Part shown: in pieces, positions 49,891 through 60,998 of the stretch | How the letters are laid out: each line of letters opens with the position of its first letter | How positions within the stretch are numbered: the stretch's first letter is position 1 | Notes under the pieces: model-generated | Told to the model about the DNA's origin: nothing | Database searches by the model: none | What the model saw: the letters and a program-made list of their open reading frames with translations, nothing else | Source of the DNA: Reyranella sp. | Lineage (GTDB): Bacteria; Pseudomonadota; Alphaproteobacteria; Reyranellales; Reyranellaceae | NCBI RefSeq assembly: GCF_004297265.1 | Contig: NZ_SCUT01000025.1 | Coordinates: 143,123-207,122 of the forward strand | Direction of reading: 5' to 3' | Length of the DNA: 64,000 nt | Program-made: the position numbers and the translations under genes

Positions 49891-51123
49891 ATGGACGGAT
49901 CTTCGAAGGTGCAGGAAACGCCGGCGGCCTCCGACGCGCGCATACCGCGCCGGTCGATGCGAAACATCGCCTTGCTTGCGATGTGCCAGGCGCTGACGCA
50001 GAGCAGCAACACGCTGATGTTCGCCTCATCGGCGCTGGCGGTTCTAACCATCGTCTCGCCGGACATGCGCATGTGGGCCAACCTGCCGGTCACCATGCAG
50101 CATCTCGGCGTGATGCTGTCGGTGTTCCCGGCCTCGCTGCTGATGATGCGGCGCGGCCGAAAGTTCGGTTTCCGCAGCGGCTCGGTAATGGGGATGATCG
50201 GCTCGTCGCTGGCCGCCATCGGGCTGGGCCTCGGCAGTTTCCCGGTGATGTGCCTCGGCGGCCTGTGCCTGGGCTACGGCATCGCCAACATGCAGCTCTA
50301 TCGCTTCGCGGCCGTCGAGTTGGCCCCGGCGCCTTATCGCGCCCAGGCGATCTCCTATGTCACGGCGGGCGGTGTGCTGGCGGGCATCCTCGGCCCGACC
50401 CTGGCCCGTTTCACGCCCGATCTCTGGCAGCCGCTTTTCCAGGCGAGCTTCTGCGCCGTTATCGTCATCCACATCCTCGTCTTCATCGTGCTGGGCTTCA
50501 TCGAATTCCCGCAGGTCCGGGTCGAGGACACATCCGGGCCGCAGCGGCCGCTCTCCCAGATCGTTACCCAGCCTGCCTACATGGTCGCCTGTGCCGGTGC
50601 GATGATCGCCTTCGGCGTGATGTCCTTCGTGATGGCGGCCTCGCCGCTGGCCATCGTGCAATGCGGTCTCAAGGCGACCGAGGCCCCGGTGACGATCTTC
50701 GTGCACGTCATGGGCATGTTCATTCCGTCGTTCTTCACCGGCCACCTGATCGCGCGTTTCGGCGTCTTCAACATCATGATCGCGGGCATCGTGCTGCTGG
50801 TGGCAGGGGTGGTCGTGGCGCTGATGGGCGTCACCGAGTGGCACTTCCGCGGCGCCCTCAGCCTGAACGGCGTGGGCTGGAACTTCCTGTTCGTCGGCGC
50901 GACGACGCTCCTCACCACGACCTACCGGCCGGCGGAGCGGGGCAAGGCGCAGGCGTTCAACGACTTCATGGTGTTCGGCGTCACCACCGTGGCCAGCCTG
51001 ATGGCCAGCGTCGTGCTGGAACTGAAGGGCTGGGCAGCCCTCAACTACGTGGCGCTCGCCCTGGTGCTGGTCGCCCTGCTGGTCATCGGCATGTTCCGGT
51101 TGCGGAATCCGTCACGCGCCTGA
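49891..51123 (+). CDS. MFS transporter
   Basis: A 410-residue protein with twelve hydrophobic segments, a loop RRGRKFGFRSG between helices 2 and 3, and a short central loop near residue 215. It probably exports or imports a small molecule; substrate unknown. Set apart from thiL by 77 bp and ended by a weak terminator. Confidence 0.85.
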   Translation: MDGSSKVQETPAASDARIPRRSMRNIALLAMCQALTQSSNTLMFASSALAVLTIVSPDMRMWANLPVTMQHLGVMLSVFPASLLMMRRGRKFGFRSGSVMGMIGSSLAAIGLGLGSFPVMCLGGLCLGYGIANMQLYRFAAVELAPAPYRAQAISYVTAGGVLAGILGPTLARFTPDLWQPLFQASFCAVIVIHILVFIVLGFIEFPQVRVEDTSGPQRPLSQIVTQPAYMVACAGAMIAFGVMSFVMAASPLAIVQCGLKATEAPVTIFVHVMGMFIPSFFTGHLIARFGVFNIMIAGIVLLVAGVVVALMGVTEWHFRGALSLNGVGWNFLFVGATTLLTTTYRPAERGKAQAFNDFMVFGVTTVASLMASVVLELKGWAALNYVALALVLVALLVIGMFRLRNPSRA

Positions 51124-51127
51124 CGCC

Positions 51128-51152
51128 AAGCCCTTGAGGTGACGGGCTTTTC
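51128..51152 (+). terminator. Probable rho-independent terminator after the MFS gene
   Basis: Stem AAGCCC/GGGCTT with a ten-base loop, then TTCCTCCTCTT. The stem is short and the T-run interrupted, so a weak terminator. Confidence 0.5.
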
Positions 51153-51279
51153 CTCCTCTTCGGTTGCGCGTGCACGGCCCATCTGTCATTTTTCCGCCCA
51201 CCTCGCGCCCGGGGGGAGTTCACATACTTCAGGCCGCGATGTGCGTAAAAGAGACGACAAAACAATAGGTTAGGGAAAC

Positions 51280-53385
<2,106 letters not shown>

Positions 53386-53409
53386 GCGCAGGGGGAACAC
53401 CTGCTACGG

Positions 53410-53440
53410 AAAAGCCCCGGCCGAAAGGCCGGGGCTTTTT
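53410..53440. terminator. Bidirectional rho-independent terminator between hppA and bamE
   Basis: Perfect 13-bp inverted repeat AAAAGCCCCGGCC/GGCCGGGGCTTTT with a GAAA tetraloop. A-run and T-run on both sides allow termination of both convergent genes. Confidence 0.94.
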
Positions 53441-53484
53441 CTTTGAGGCTCGGGCCGGGCGCTGGGCCGGCCGGTGCCGCAGCC

Positions 53485-53964
53485 TTAGATTCCGCCGCCG
53501 CTGGTCGGGGCGCCGGGGTTGCCGCCGCTCTGCTTCGGGCCGGTGAAGCGGCCGACATTGCCCAGCACCTGCTCAAGGATCGTGAGTTCCTTGCCCGAGG
53601 TCGGCGTGATGCGCTGGACCATCTGGATGTCCTGCGCGTCCTTGAGGTCGTAGTTCTTGATGGCTTCGATGCGGCCCGATTCGTTGAACGTGACCTGGAT
53701 CACCTTCTGGGAACTGATCTTGGGCTTGGTGTAGGCCCAGTATTCCTGGGTCTCGCTGATGTAGTACCAGATGTTTGGATTGAAGGTCGCCACGGCCGAG
53801 GGCGATCCGATCAGGCGGACCACGTCCTCGCGGCTCTGGGCGCCGACTTCGAGCTTTTCGACCGAGCCCGGCGTCGCCGCGAAGCCACGCAGGTCGACGG
53901 TATTCTCGCAGCCGCCCAGCGCAAGGGCAGTGAGGGCGAGGGCGAGCGGGGCGGTGCGACGCAT
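53485..53964 (-). CDS. bamE: Outer membrane assembly lipoprotein BamE (SmpA/OmlA)
   Basis: A 159-residue lipoprotein. Signal peptide with lipobox LGGC (lipidated Cys19), then the SmpA/OmlA fold: LEVGAQSREDVVRLIGSPSAVATFNPNIWYYISE. It belongs to the BAM complex that inserts beta-barrel proteins in the outer membrane. Convergent with hppA; divergent from the bc1-chaperone gene, with both promoters in about 100 bp. Confidence 0.93.
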   Translation of the reverse strand: MRRTAPLALALTALALGGCENTVDLRGFAATPGSVEKLEVGAQSREDVVRLIGSPSAVATFNPNIWYYISETQEYWAYTKPKISSQKVIQVTFNESGRIEAIKNYDLKDAQDIQMVQRITPTSGKELTILEQVLGNVGRFTGPKQSGGNPGAPTSGGGI

Positions 53965-54065
53965 GGACTGCTTCTTGGCTTTGCGGGAAGAGGGACCGCA
54001 AGATGTCGCGATGGAGGGGCCGGGTCAACCGGTTGTCCCGCGACCAGTTGGGGAGGGAGTCGTTC

Positions 54066-54560
54066 GTGTTCCGCCGCCGCAAGCCAGAGGATGAATTCGC
54101 AGCCGCCGTCTACAAGCGCGTGGGCGAGCAGGCGCGCGAATCGGCGTTGTTCGAGGCCTGCGGCATTCCCGACACGCTCGATGGCCGTTTCGATTCGCTG
54201 GCGCTCCATGCTGCCCTGATGATCGACCGGCTGCGCCGTGAGCCGGATGGCGAGGCGCTGGCGCAGGCCTTTTTCGACGCCATGTTCAAGCACCTCGACC
54301 TCACCCTGCGCGAGATCGGCATCCAGGACCTGGGCGTCGGCCGGCGAATCAAGATCATGGCGGAGGGGCTCCATGGGCGGGCGCTGGCCTATCGCGAGGC
54401 GCTGAACGGCGGGCCGACACCGCTCGCCGAGGTCTTGCGCCGCAATGCCTATGGCGGTAGGTCGCCCGAGGATTCCGAAGTCGTCGCCCGGCTCGAGGCC
54501 TATGTGCGAGACTATGTGCGAGGACTTGACGCAACGGCGCGCAACGACCTGATAAAGTGA
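54066..54560 (+). CDS. Ubiquinol-cytochrome c chaperone (CBP3 family)
   Basis: A 164-residue protein with the CBP3-family segments YKRVGEQARESALFEACGIPDTLDGRFDSLALHAALM and FKHLDLTLREIGIQDLGVGRRIKIMAEGLHGRALAY (cited as positions 15-51 and 75-110). It helps assemble the cytochrome bc1 complex. I choose the GTG at 54066, preceded by GGGAGGGAG at good spacing; an ATG at 54003 would add 21 non-conserved residues. Confidence 0.88.
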   Translation: MFRRRKPEDEFAAAVYKRVGEQARESALFEACGIPDTLDGRFDSLALHAALMIDRLRREPDGEALAQAFFDAMFKHLDLTLREIGIQDLGVGRRIKIMAEGLHGRALAYREALNGGPTPLAEVLRRNAYGGRSPEDSEVVARLEAYVRDYVRGLDATARNDLIK

Positions 54561-54569
54561 ATAAAGAAA

Positions 54570-55154
54570 ATGTCGCAAGGTACAGAAAAGACTACCAAAT
54601 CAGAGATCGAAAGAATGGTCGATCTCGACAAGCTCGGAAATGGCGGCACGGCGCTCGAGATTTCCTCGACGGAAGGCGAGCGGGCGGCGCTGGCGAAACG
54701 CTTCGGTTTCCTCGGCCTGCCGGCTTTTTCGGCGCGGGTCACGGTCGACCGGCGGCCGGGCGGGCAGGTGGTGGTCGAGGGCCGTCTCAGGGGGCGAATC
54801 GTCCAAGCCTGCATCCTGAGCCTCGACCCCGTGACCCAGGAGCTGGACGACGCCTTCCGGCTGGTCTTCGCCGAGAATGTCACCGAGGATCGCGACCCCG
54901 AAAGCGGCGAAGCGCTGCTGAATTCACAGGGCGACGCTCCCGAGCCCCTGACGGGGAATATGCTCGATGTCGGTGAAATCGTCGCCGAGCAACTCTCCCT
55001 GACAGCCGATCCCTATCCCAGGCGGCCTGGACTCAAGCTGGAAGACGTGCTGCCCAAGCCGAAGGGCGGCGCCCGCCGTTCGGCGCCCGAACAGCGCCGG
55101 CATCCTTTCGCCGGCCTCGCGGCGCTGAAGGACAAGCCCCGCCGTGGCCGGTAA
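54570..55154 (+). CDS. DUF177 (YceD family) protein
   Basis: A 194-residue cytosolic protein. A central segment GRLRGRIVQACILSLDPVTQELDDAFRLVF has the conserved Cys of the YceD/DUF177 family, which is linked to 23S rRNA accumulation and normally precedes rpmF, as it does here. Starts 9 bp after the chaperone gene. Confidence 0.9.
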   Translation: MSQGTEKTTKSEIERMVDLDKLGNGGTALEISSTEGERAALAKRFGFLGLPAFSARVTVDRRPGGQVVVEGRLRGRIVQACILSLDPVTQELDDAFRLVFAENVTEDRDPESGEALLNSQGDAPEPLTGNMLDVGEIVAEQLSLTADPYPRRPGLKLEDVLPKPKGGARRSAPEQRRHPFAGLAALKDKPRRGR

Positions 55155-55196
55155 ATTGTTGCGGCGGCAAGACGTTTTGGCTAGAGAAGGCCGCCC

Positions 55197-55229
55197 GCCG
55201 CGCCTATAGAGCGCGGCTGCAGCTTTTTT
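55197..55229 (+). terminator. Possible terminator or attenuator before rpmF
   Basis: Stem GCCGCGC/GCGCGGC around a seven-base loop (CTATAGA), then six bases and TTTTTT at 55224-55229. It lies between DUF177 and rpmF. The gap between stem and T-run is larger than normal. Confidence 0.4.
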
Positions 55230-55282
55230 GGGGGCATGTCCTGCTTGAATGAGCGGGTGTCGCCCTCGTCGTGGAGATCGTC

Positions 55283-55477
55283 ATGGCAGTTCCCAAGAAA
55301 AAGGTTTCGAAGTCCCGCCGCAACATGCGTCGCTCGCATCACGCGCTGCCGACCATGGCATTCACCGAATGCAAGAACTGTGGCGAACTGAAGCGCCCGC
55401 ACATGGTTTGCTCGCATTGCGGCTACTACCGCGAGGACATGCCCGTCCTGGCCGACGCTGCGTCGGCCGAGAAGTAG
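55283..55477 (+). CDS. rpmF: 50S ribosomal protein L32
   Basis: A 64-residue ribosomal protein starting [14 protein letters not shown] zinc ribbon is complete: Cys30, Cys33, Cys43, Cys46 (the C+ form). The ATG at 55283 gives the standard N-terminus; an in-frame codon at 55271 is rejected. DUF177-rpmF-plsX-fabH is the standard order. Confidence 0.97.
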   Translation: MAVPKKKVSKSRRNMRRSHHALPTMAFTECKNCGELKRPHMVCSHCGYYREDMPVLADAASAEK

Positions 55478-55523
55478 TCCGAAGCACGCCGCCGGCAATG
55501 CGCTGGCATTCGACAGGCGGAGC

Positions 55524-56606
55524 GTGACGGTGGGTGCGAACAAGATCGTCCTCGCACTCGACGGCATGGGGGGCGACCATGCGCCCGATGTCGTGGTGAA
55601 CGGCGCCGATATCGCCCGCGAGCGCTATCCCGGCACGTCGTTCCTGTTGTTCGGCGACGAGGCGCGCCTGAAGGCGCTTGTCGACAGGCGCAAAGGGCTC
55701 GCGCAGGTGCTCGAGATCGTGCCGTCGGAAGATGCGGTGCTGGCCGAGGACAAGCCGTCCTTCGCGCTGCGCCGACGTCGCAAGTCGAGCATGTGGATGG
55801 CCGTCGAGGCGGCGGCGCAGGGACGCGCCGACACGGTGGTGTCGGCAGGCAATACCGGCGCTCTGCTCGCCATTTCGATGTTCGCGATGCGCATGCTCGA
55901 AGGTGCGGAGCGGCCTGCGCTGGCCTCGTTCATGCCGACGTCGCGGGGCGAGACGGTGATGCTGGATCTCGGCGCCAACCTTGAATGCGATGCCGAGAAC
56001 CTCGCGCAGTTCGCGGTGATGGGCAGCGTGTTCGCCCAGGCGCTGCTCGGCCTCGACGCCCCGAAAGTCGGCCTGCTCAACGTCGGGTCGGAGGAACTCA
56101 AGGGGCACGAGGAGTTGCGGCAGGCGGCGGCGTGGCTGCGCCGCGACGGCTCGCCGGTCAATTTCCACGGCTTCGTCGAAGGCAACGACATCGGTGCCGG
56201 CGTGACGGACGTCGTGGTCACCGACGGCTTCACCGGCAATGTCGCACTGAAGGCGATCGAGGGCACCGCCAAGCTCACCTTCCAGTTCGTGGGCGATGCT
56301 TTCCGGACATCGACTTTCGCCAAGATCGGCTACCTGTTTGCAGCCGGTGCCTGGCGAAAACTGCGCAAGAGGGTCGATCCGCGCCGCTACAACGGCGGCG
56401 TGTTCCTCGGCCTCGACGGGGTTTGTGTGAAGAGCCACGGCGGCACGGACGCGCTGGGCTTTGCCTACGCCATTGGCGTGGCGGTCGACCTGGTCCGCTA
56501 CGAATACAAGAGCAAGCTGGTCGAGGGGCTGGCACGGCTGCACGAGATCACCTCGGCGGCTGAGACGCCGGCCGCATCGCTGCAGGCCACCGGAGGAACT
56601 GCGTGA
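55524..56606 (+). CDS. plsX: Phosphate acyltransferase PlsX
   Basis: A 360-residue peripheral membrane enzyme that makes acyl-phosphate from acyl-ACP for phospholipid synthesis. [33 protein letters not shown] and [17 protein letters not shown] are conserved family segments. Starts with GTG; stop overlaps the fabH GTG. Confidence 0.96.
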   Translation: MTVGANKIVLALDGMGGDHAPDVVVNGADIARERYPGTSFLLFGDEARLKALVDRRKGLAQVLEIVPSEDAVLAEDKPSFALRRRRKSSMWMAVEAAAQGRADTVVSAGNTGALLAISMFAMRMLEGAERPALASFMPTSRGETVMLDLGANLECDAENLAQFAVMGSVFAQALLGLDAPKVGLLNVGSEELKGHEELRQAAAWLRRDGSPVNFHGFVEGNDIGAGVTDVVVTDGFTGNVALKAIEGTAKLTFQFVGDAFRTSTFAKIGYLFAAGAWRKLRKRVDPRRYNGGVFLGLDGVCVKSHGGTDALGFAYAIGVAVDLVRYEYKSKLVEGLARLHEITSAAETPAASLQATGGTA

Positions 56607-57574
56607 TTCGTTCTGTCGTCCAGGGTTGTGGTTCGTATCTACCCGAGCGCGTGGTCACCAACGAAGAACTCTCGAAGACCATGGACACCACTGACGAGTG
56701 GATCCGCCAGCGTACCGGCATCTGTCAGCGCCACATCGCTGCCGAAGGCGAGTTCACGTCCCACCTCGCCATCAAGGCCTCGCAGCGCGCACTCGACCAT
56801 GCGGGGCTCAAGGCGTCCGACCTCGACCTGATCGTTCTGGCGACGGCGACGCCCGATCAGACGTTTCCCGCCACCGCGACGCGGGTGCAGGCCGCCCTTG
56901 GCATGACCAAGGGCGCGGCCTTCGACGTCCAGGCGGTGTGCGCGGGCTTCGTCTACGGCGTCTCGGTCGCAGACAGTCTCATCAAGACCGGCCTCGCCTC
57001 GAACGCCCTGGTGATCGGTGCGGAGACCTTCTCGCGCATCCTCGACTGGGACGACCGCGGCACCTGCGTGCTGTTCGGCGACGGCGCCGGCGCAATCGTG
57101 CTCCGGGGCGAGCAGGGTGCCGGCACCCCGGCCGACCGCGGCATCCTGGCCAATGCGCTGCACTCCGACGGCCGCCACCACGACATCCTCTATGTCGACG
57201 GCGGACCATCCTCGACCCGGACCACCGGCTTCCTCCGCATGGAAGGCAAGGAGGTCTTCAAGCATGCGGTGGTCAACATGGCTGCCGTCGTGGGCGAGGT
57301 GCTCGAGAAGGCCGGGCTCGAGCCCAAGGACATCGACTGGCTGGTCCCGCATCAGGCCAACAAGCGCATCATCGACGGCACGGGCCGCAAGCTCGGACTG
57401 CCGCCCGAACGCGTCGTCATAACCGTCGACAAGCATGCCAACACGTCCGCCGCGTCGATCCCGCTGGCGCTCGACGTCGCGGTCAAGGATGGCCGCATCA
57501 AGAAGGGCGATCTGCTGCTGCTCGAGGGGATCGGCGGCGGCCTGTCCTGGGGTGCAAGCCTCGTTCGCTGGTGA
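56603..57574 (+). CDS. fabH: 3-oxoacyl-ACP synthase III
   Basis: A 323-residue enzyme that starts fatty-acid chains by condensing acetyl-CoA with malonyl-ACP. Catalytic Cys113 ([12 protein letters not shown]), His in [11 protein letters not shown] and Asn in [13 protein letters not shown] form the triad. GTG start, GGAGG site. Coupled to plsX. Confidence 0.97.
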   Translation: MIRSVVQGCGSYLPERVVTNEELSKTMDTTDEWIRQRTGICQRHIAAEGEFTSHLAIKASQRALDHAGLKASDLDLIVLATATPDQTFPATATRVQAALGMTKGAAFDVQAVCAGFVYGVSVADSLIKTGLASNALVIGAETFSRILDWDDRGTCVLFGDGAGAIVLRGEQGAGTPADRGILANALHSDGRHHDILYVDGGPSSTRTTGFLRMEGKEVFKHAVVNMAAVVGEVLEKAGLEPKDIDWLVPHQANKRIIDGTGRKLGLPPERVVITVDKHANTSAASIPLALDVAVKDGRIKKGDLLLLEGIGGGLSWGASLVRW

Positions 57575-57641
57575 TGCGAGAATTATAGCCAACGGAACGT
57601 GAACAGGCGGCGATTCAAGTCCTGCCGCTATCCCACTGATA

Positions 57642-57670
57642 TTGACCGCTTTCCCACCTTAGAGTAAGGA
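57642..57670 (+). promoter_or_regulatory. Candidate promoter of ihfA
   Basis: TTGACC (57642-57647), a 17-bp spacer and TAAGGA (57665-57670), 27 bp before the ihfA start. The -35 matches the sigma70 consensus well, the -10 only partly. It lies in the 123-bp gap after fabH. Confidence 0.45.
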
Positions 57671-57697
57671 TTAACTGGGGGAAGAAGAGGTACCGGA

Positions 57698-58009
57698 GTG
57701 GACGGCCGGACTATTACGCGTGCCGATCTGAGCGAGTCAGTGTTCCAGGAAGTGGGACTGTCTCGTAACGAATCCAGCGATCTCGTGGAGACCATTCTCT
57801 CCGAGGTGGTGGAAGCATTGGCGCGCGGCGAATCGGTGAAGATCTCCTCGTTCGGGAGTTTCACGGTTCGCGACAAGGGGCAGCGTGTCGGCCGCAACCC
57901 GAAAACCGGGCAGGAAGTTCCCATCCTGCCGCGGCGGGTCCTCGTCTTTCGAGCGTCGAATGTCCTGAAATCACTGATCAACGGGGCGCCCGGCGAGAAC
58001 AAGGGGTAG
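57698..58009 (+). CDS. ihfA: Integration host factor subunit alpha
   Basis: A 103-residue DNA-bending protein of the HU/IHF family. [45 protein letters not shown] (the beta arm with its GRNPKTG tip) and [10 protein letters not shown] are typical. Starts with GTG. The merR-type gene follows, the usual ihfA neighbour. Confidence 0.95.
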   Translation: MDGRTITRADLSESVFQEVGLSRNESSDLVETILSEVVEALARGESVKISSFGSFTVRDKGQRVGRNPKTGQEVPILPRRVLVFRASNVLKSLINGAPGENKG

Positions 58010-58032
58010 TTGGGAACACGAGGGGATCAGAG

Positions 58033-58560
58033 ATGGCCGTTTCGGTTCAGACCGTCGAAAGACGGGTCGAGAAGTCGGCGCAGGCGTTCCGTACGATCAG
58101 CGAGGTCGCGACCGAGCTGGACGTACCGCAGCACGTGCTGCGGTTCTGGGAAAGCAAGTTCACCCAGGTTCGTCCGCTGAAGCGGGGCGGCGGCCGACGC
58201 TACTACCGGCCCGAAGACATCGACCTCCTGCGCCGCATCCGCACGCTCCTCTACGAAGACGGCTACACCATCAAAGGCGTCCAGCGCCTCCTGAAGGAGG
58301 GCCGCGGCCGCCTGCCGGCGCAGCGGCTCGACCTTGCAGCCGAGAGTGCGCTGGAGAGCCTGCGCATCGTCTCGGCCCGTGCCGAGGCCATGGCGGGCGG
58401 GGCCCGCCAGCCGCTGCCGCGCACCGGCCCGCAGCCCTCGACCACGACGCCGCGCGCGGCCGTCCTCGACCTCCACAAGCGCCGTGAGATCGAGTCCGTG
58501 CTGGAAGACCTCGAGCAGGCGCTGACGCAGCTCCGCAGCACGCTGAAGACGCAAAACTAG
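58033..58560 (+). CDS. MerR-family transcriptional regulator
   Basis: A 175-residue regulator. N-terminal winged HTH ([20 protein letters not shown], then [36 protein letters not shown]) and a C-terminal coiled-coil region with a Pro/Thr-rich linker. No metal-binding Cys are seen. Alphaproteobacteria keep this gene next to ihfA; its target is not known. Confidence 0.9.
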   Translation: MAVSVQTVERRVEKSAQAFRTISEVATELDVPQHVLRFWESKFTQVRPLKRGGGRRYYRPEDIDLLRRIRTLLYEDGYTIKGVQRLLKEGRGRLPAQRLDLAAESALESLRIVSARAEAMAGGARQPLPRTGPQPSTTTPRAAVLDLHKRREIESVLEDLEQALTQLRSTLKTQN

Positions 58561-58629
58561 GCCTTCAGGCTTGGAGCATCGCCGGGGGGCGACGCTCTAG
58601 AGTCCTTCCGACTCACTTCGAACCATTCA

Positions 58630-58739
58630 CCTCATCCTGAGGAGCCGCGCGAAGCGCGGCGTCTCGAAGGATGGGCAGCAGGCAAGGTGCTCGTTCCCAC
58701 CCTTCGAGACGCTCACTGCGTTCGCTCCTCAGGGTGAGG
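58630..58739. repeat. REP/BIME-like composite palindrome
   Basis: Two arms of about 45 bp in inverted orientation: the left starts CCTCATCCTGAGGAGC and ends GTCTCGAAGGATGGG, the right (58696-58739) is its near-exact reverse complement with T/C changes that keep G-U pairs. Each arm has its own smaller hairpin (CCGCGC/GCGCGG in the left). It lies in the 331-bp gap after merR. Such elements occur in many copies in alphaproteobacterial genomes. Confidence 0.8.
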
Positions 58740-58808
58740 TCGATGTTTGAACGGTCGACTGATTCAATCCCGCCCGGAAGGACTCTACGGCTTGCAGGTT
58801 CTGCGTCC

Positions 58809-58834
58809 AAAGGCCACCAGATCGGGTGGCCTTT
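58809..58834. terminator. Rho-independent terminator-like hairpin
   Basis: Perfect ten-base stem AAAGGCCACC/GGTGGCCTTT with loop AGATCG. The T-run is short on both sides. It may end the ihfA-merR transcript. Confidence 0.65.
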
Positions 58835-58891
58835 GTAAGAAAGTGTATCAAGTATCTGATTTTATTTGGTTTTTAGCCGGGTAGGCGTATC

Positions 58892-59245
58892 GTGCCCGGT
58901 GAGGGGCCTTTAGCGGTATCGTCAAAGGGGGACGTGACCGTGCTTGTTAATCGCGATTTCGCGCGCCATCACGCGCGCTCGTTTGACTTAACTTCATTTA
59001 ATGACAACGGGTTGGAAGTCGATCTTCCTACTTTACATGAACTTCTTTACCTGCGGCGCGGGTTGACCCAGCCGGGGGGTAAGCTGCCTCTGTTCGATCT
59101 TGACGGTCAGGATGTCGATCCTGTCATCGTCAAGAAATGCTTGAAGGCAGGCTGGGCACAGCCCTGGTTCAAGAATCCGCTGAAGCCGGACTGGCTCGTC
59201 TGCAAGCTCACGGAGCTGGGGCGGCAGGTCGCGTCCGCGCCGTAA
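58892..59245 (+). CDS. Hypothetical protein (up to 117 aa)
   Basis: No family recognised. The protein has no signal or membrane segment. Its 5' part is less GC-rich than its surroundings (TTTGACTTAACTTCATTT). GTG starts at 58934 or 58940, just after AGGGGGA, look better than the GTG at 58892, so the protein may be about 100 residues. It overlaps the convergent MFS gene by 38 bp at the 3' end. Possibly acquired DNA. Confidence 0.5.
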   Translation: MPGEGPLAVSSKGDVTVLVNRDFARHHARSFDLTSFNDNGLEVDLPTLHELLYLRRGLTQPGGKLPLFDLDGQDVDPVIVKKCLKAGWAQPWFKNPLKPDWLVCKLTELGRQVASAP

Positions 59246-60416
59246 CGAGCCACGTCACGACGGCGGCTGCCGCCAGCAGCCCGCCTGCCAGGAGGAAAGC
59301 CGCGCCGGGGACGCTGTCGATCGTCCACGCGAAGAGGACGGCGAACAGGCCGGGCGCGATCAGGCCGGCAATGCTGCGCGACGCCGAGGTGGCGCCCTGG
59401 AGCTGGCCCTGTTCGGAGCCGCTGACCCTGCGGGTCATCATCTCCTGCAAGGCCGGACCGGCGATGCCCCAGAACGCCATCACCGGCACGCCGGCCCAGA
59501 ACCAGGGACCGGTGCTGGCCAGCCCGTAGATCGACATGCCGGCCGCGCCGGCCAGCAAGCCGGCAACCACGGCCCGCCGCGCCCCGAGGCGGCTCACGAT
59601 CGGACCGATCATCAATCCCTGCACGACGGCGGTGCAGACGCCCACGAAGGCGAGGGTGAGCCCGACCGTCGCCTTGCCCCAGCCGTAGCGATGGCCGGCA
59701 TAGAGCACGAATACGGCGGGCAGGACCTGGTGGGCGAAGTTGCCCAGGAAGTCGACGGCGGCGAGGCCCAGCAACTGGCGGTGCGAGGCCAGGAGCTTCA
59801 ACGAGCCGATCGGATTGGCGCGTCTCCAGGAAAAGGCCATGCGCTTTTCCGGCGGCAGCGATTCGGGCAGGACGAACCAGCCGAACGCCGCGTTGGCGAG
59901 ACAGGCGGCAGCCGATACCCAGAACGGCAGGCGCGGATCGACGCTGCCCAGCAGGCCGCCGATGGCCGGACCGACCACGAAGCCCAGCCCGAAGGCCATG
60001 CCAACCAGGCCGAACGCCCTGGCCCTTTCCTGCGGCTTCGTGACGTCGGCGATGTAGGCGAAGGAGGTGCCGATGGTCGCCGAGGTGATACCCGAGACGA
60101 CGCGGCCGACCAGCAGCAGCAGGAGCGAGGGCGCCAGCGCCATGAAGATGTAGTCGAGGCCGAGGCCCAGGCACGAGATCAGGATGACCGGACGGCGACC
60201 GTAGCGGTCCGAGAGCGCGCCCAACAGCGGCGAGCAGAGGAACTGCATCAGCGCCCAGACCGTCGCGAACACGCCGAACATCTCGGCCGCGCCGGCCGTG
60301 TCGCCATCCATGAAGCCCAGCACGATCGTCGGCAGCACCGGGATCATGACCCCGAGCGCCAGCACATCGAGCGCCACCGTGCAGAAGATGAAGGCGAGCG
60401 CGCGCCGAGTGTTCAT
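59208..60416 (-). CDS. MFS efflux transporter, TetA-like (TCR family)
   Basis: A 402-residue protein with twelve hydrophobic segments. The A-motif GALSDRYGRRPVIL and the pre-helix 5 C-motif (GLVGMAFGLGFVVGPAIGG) are those of the class A tetracycline-type antiporters. LDVLALGVMIPVLP is the family's first helix. Resistance function is not established; many chromosomal homologues have other substrates. Confidence 0.87.
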   Translation of the reverse strand: MNTRRALAFIFCTVALDVLALGVMIPVLPTIVLGFMDGDTAGAAEMFGVFATVWALMQFLCSPLLGALSDRYGRRPVILISCLGLGLDYIFMALAPSLLLLLVGRVVSGITSATIGTSFAYIADVTKPQERARAFGLVGMAFGLGFVVGPAIGGLLGSVDPRLPFWVSAAACLANAAFGWFVLPESLPPEKRMAFSWRRANPIGSLKLLASHRQLLGLAAVDFLGNFAHQVLPAVFVLYAGHRYGWGKATVGLTLAFVGVCTAVVQGLMIGPIVSRLGARRAVVAGLLAGAAGMSIYGLASTGPWFWAGVPVMAFWGIAGPALQEMMTRRVSGSEQGQLQGATSASRSIAGLIAPGLFAVLFAWTIDSVPGAAFLLAGGLLAAAAVVTWLVTARTRPAAPAP

Positions 60417-60441
60417 GACGATGCTTGGCAGGGGAGGTAAA

Positions 60442-60484
60442 TGGTCGGGGCGACAGGATTTGAACCTGCGACCCCCAGTCCCCT
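60442..60484 (-). tRNA. 3' fragment of a tRNA-Pro gene (attachment-site remnant)
   Basis: Reading the minus strand, the fragment has variable loop GGGTC, T-arm GCAGGTTCAAATCCTGT, acceptor strand CGCCCCG and encoded ACCA, plus the 3' anticodon stem ACTGG and loop GGGG. The 5' half is missing: upstream of the anticodon loop nothing pairs with ACTGG. The matching sequence type is tRNA-Pro. A lone 3' half is the classic footprint of integrase-mediated insertion into a tRNA gene. Confidence 0.82.
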
Positions 60485-60508
60485 AGTGTTGTCTTCCCCA
60501 GTCTGAAA

Positions 60509-60874
60509 ACACAAGTCGAGCCCGAAATCATCGACTGGAACAACGGCATCGGCAGTCCGCGCCATCGTCGGCTGGATACTGGCGAGGTCCTGCAGGGCCG
60601 GCTCTCCGTCAGCGACACCGGCTGGACCTACGACGGCGGGGACGGCTTCAGCGTGATATGCGTCACCCCTGACGGCGACTGGTACATCGACAGCCGTACC
60701 CGCAACTGCGGCTCGCCGAACGATAGCAAGCATCGCTGCTGGGTCCGTCACGGCACGGAGGGCGGCACGCTCCGCGTCGATAAGAATGGCCTGACCTGCA
60801 GTGCTGACGCCGGCTCGCTCCAGTGCGGCGACTTTCACGGCTTCCTGCACAACGGCGAACTCTACAGCTGCTGA
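60509..60874 (+). pseudogene. Cysteine-rich protein fragment without a start codon
   Basis: An open frame that begins right after the tRNA fragment and has no ATG; a GTG at 60653 would give 73 residues. Six Cys fall in the last 70 residues (ICV, NCG, RCW, TCS, QCG, YSC), suggesting disulfides and an extracytoplasmic protein. The N-terminal signal is missing, so it looks truncated by the junction at about 60.49 kb. No family recognised. Confidence 0.4.
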
Positions 60875-60998
60875 ACCTGCGCTCCGGCGCACACGAAGTC
60901 TGGGTCTGGATTCGTCCGGAGCCGACATCGCTGTCTTAGCGTTTCCTCCCTCGACTTGCGCCCGCTGGCCTCACGGCTGGCGGACGCTCTTAAATGTG

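Noticed and set aside
60442..60520. Complete tRNA-Pro gene
   Set aside because: Sequence beyond the anticodon loop does not pair with the 3' anticodon stem, and no D-arm or 5' acceptor strand follows.
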